A program made the translations under genes and the position numbers. From NCBI GenBank assembly GCA_934358495.1, contig CAKRKO010000071.1, forward strand, positions 1 to 14,464: DNA of 14,464 nucleotides, read 5' to 3'. Origin of the DNA: an uncultured Eubacterium sp. (GTDB lineage Bacteria > Bacillota > Clostridia > Lachnospirales > Lachnospiraceae). Below are positions 13,908-14,464 of this stretch, one piece after another. The notes below the pieces were generated by a model, which did no database searches, was not told where the DNA came from, and was given only the letters and a program-made list of their open reading frames with translations. Within the stretch, counting starts at the first letter, position 1; each line of letters begins with the position of its first letter.

Positions 13908-14464
13908 CTAGCGGATTCCAGTTACCTCGTAGCCTTCCTCTTCTACTGTTTTTTTCAGTGTAGCATCGTCTACGGAACCGGACAACCGAACCACAGCAGT
14001 TCCTTTCTCATGGCTTGCCTCTGCGGATACAACACCATCTAATGCCTCTAATGCTTTCTTTACATGTGCCTCGCAGTGTCCACACATCATACCTTTGATC
14101 TCGATTACTTTCTCCATGTCAATCTCCTCCTGTTTTTCAGCTATTACGTCTGTATCGACTACAATCTGTACATCCTGCTGATTCTGATTCTTTTTATGAT
14201 TTTTCTTCTTATCTCGTTTCGTACTGTAAACCTTTACAAAATTCAGACGCAGCGCATTGGTTACCACGCAGAAGCTGGACAGACTCATCGCAGCCGCTCC
14301 AAACATCGGGTTTAATTTCAGTCCAAACCAATGATACCACACTCCGGCGGCAATCGGAATACCTATTACGTTATAAATGAACGCCCAAAACAGATTTTCG
14401 TGAATATTCCGGAGTACTGCACGACTCAGACGAATGGCAGCCGGTACATCGGAAAGACTGCTTT
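13908..14464 (-). CDS. copA: Cu(+)-exporting P-type ATPase with C-terminal HMA domain (partial, C-terminal part)
   Basis: About 184 C-terminal residues of a PIB-1 copper ATPase; the rest lies beyond the window. The membrane helices carry both Cu+ transport-site signatures: YNVIGIP (YN-x4-P, TM7) and MSLSS (M-x2-SS, TM8), next to NPMFGAAAMSLSS and VVTNALRLN. Upstream SDVPAAIRLSRAVLRNIHENLFWAF is the usual lead-in. After TM8 come a Lys/Asn-rich linker and a 69-residue heavy-metal-associated domain with the copper-binding GMMCGHC motif, ending VEEEGYEVTGIR. A C-terminal HMA is unusual for CopA in general (normally N-terminal) but occurs in Clostridia. The terminal domain has its own strong ribosome site (see separate entry). 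Role: copper export and detoxification in the cytoplasmic membrane. Confidence 0.95.
   Translation of the reverse strand, partial: SSLSDVPAAIRLSRAVLRNIHENLFWAFIYNVIGIPIAAGVWYHWFGLKLNPMFGAAAMSLSSFCVVTNALRLNFVKVYSTKRDKKKNHKKNQNQQDVQIVVDTDVIAEKQEEIDMEKVIEIKGMMCGHCEAHVKKALEALDGVVSAEASHEKGTAVVRLSGSVDDATLKKTVEEEGYEVTGIR
14115..14131 (-). promoter_or_regulatory. Internal ribosome binding site and start codon for a free CopZ-like chaperone
   Basis: Inside copA, AGGAGG (14131-14126) lies 8 nt before an in-frame ATG (14117-14115) that begins MEKVIEIKGMMCGHC. Starting there would yield a 69-residue HMA protein (13908-14117), the same size as stand-alone CopZ copper chaperones. The Shine-Dalgarno is as strong as any in the window, although here it encodes Gln-Glu-Glu of the linker. 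A second, free product is inferred, not shown. Confidence 0.55.

Overview
The window looks like chromosomal DNA of a Gram-positive, endospore-lineage anaerobe of the class Clostridia, most likely a gut Lachnospiraceae (Blautia/Ruminococcus-like). This is inferred from moderate GC, strong GGAGG-type Shine-Dalgarno sites, sporulation genes of the YqfC/YqfD, SpoVB and BofC types, and a PIB-1 copper ATPase with a C-terminal HMA domain. No tRNA, rRNA, CRISPR array, insertion sequence or phage gene was seen. No gene-free stretch exceeds 300 bases.

Positions 1-8663 are a long run of minus-strand genes. Read 5' to 3' on that strand they are: rlmH (23S rRNA methyltransferase), yqfC and yqfD (sporulation), phoH-like ATPase, ybeY (rRNA-processing endonuclease), a DUF3048/YerB-like lipoprotein, a SpoVB/MurJ-type flippase, a small BofC-like membrane-anchored protein, a DUF308 membrane protein, and a BaiN/HI0933-type FAD oxidoreductase cut by the window edge. 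From yqfC to ybeY the genes overlap or nearly touch, so they look like one transcription unit for ribosome maturation and sporulation. The gene yqfF, which often sits between phoH and ybeY in Firmicutes, is absent. A candidate new promoter with two tandem palindromes lies upstream of the DUF308 gene.

Positions 8664-9658 hold xpt (xanthine phosphoribosyltransferase) on the plus strand. It is divergent from rlmH and has a strong extended -10 promoter but no purine riboswitch. It is followed by an unusually structured 3' region of two elaborate hairpins and then a 15-bp terminator.

Positions 9659-12014 hold a divergent pair: a MATE-family exporter (minus) and an AraC-family regulator (plus). 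Their predicted -10 elements overlap, and a perfect palindrome covers the regulator's -35. This is the classic layout of a locally controlled efflux pump.

Positions 12053-14464 (minus) hold two notable proteins. One is a 580-residue fusion of a YihX-like HAD phosphatase to a membrane-anchored EndA-like DNA/RNA nuclease with a C-terminal Cys/His domain. The other is the C-terminal end of a Cu+ P-type ATPase whose last 69 residues form an HMA domain with its own strong internal ribosome binding site, so one gene may yield both the pump and a separate CopZ-like chaperone. These two are the best candidates for something not yet described.
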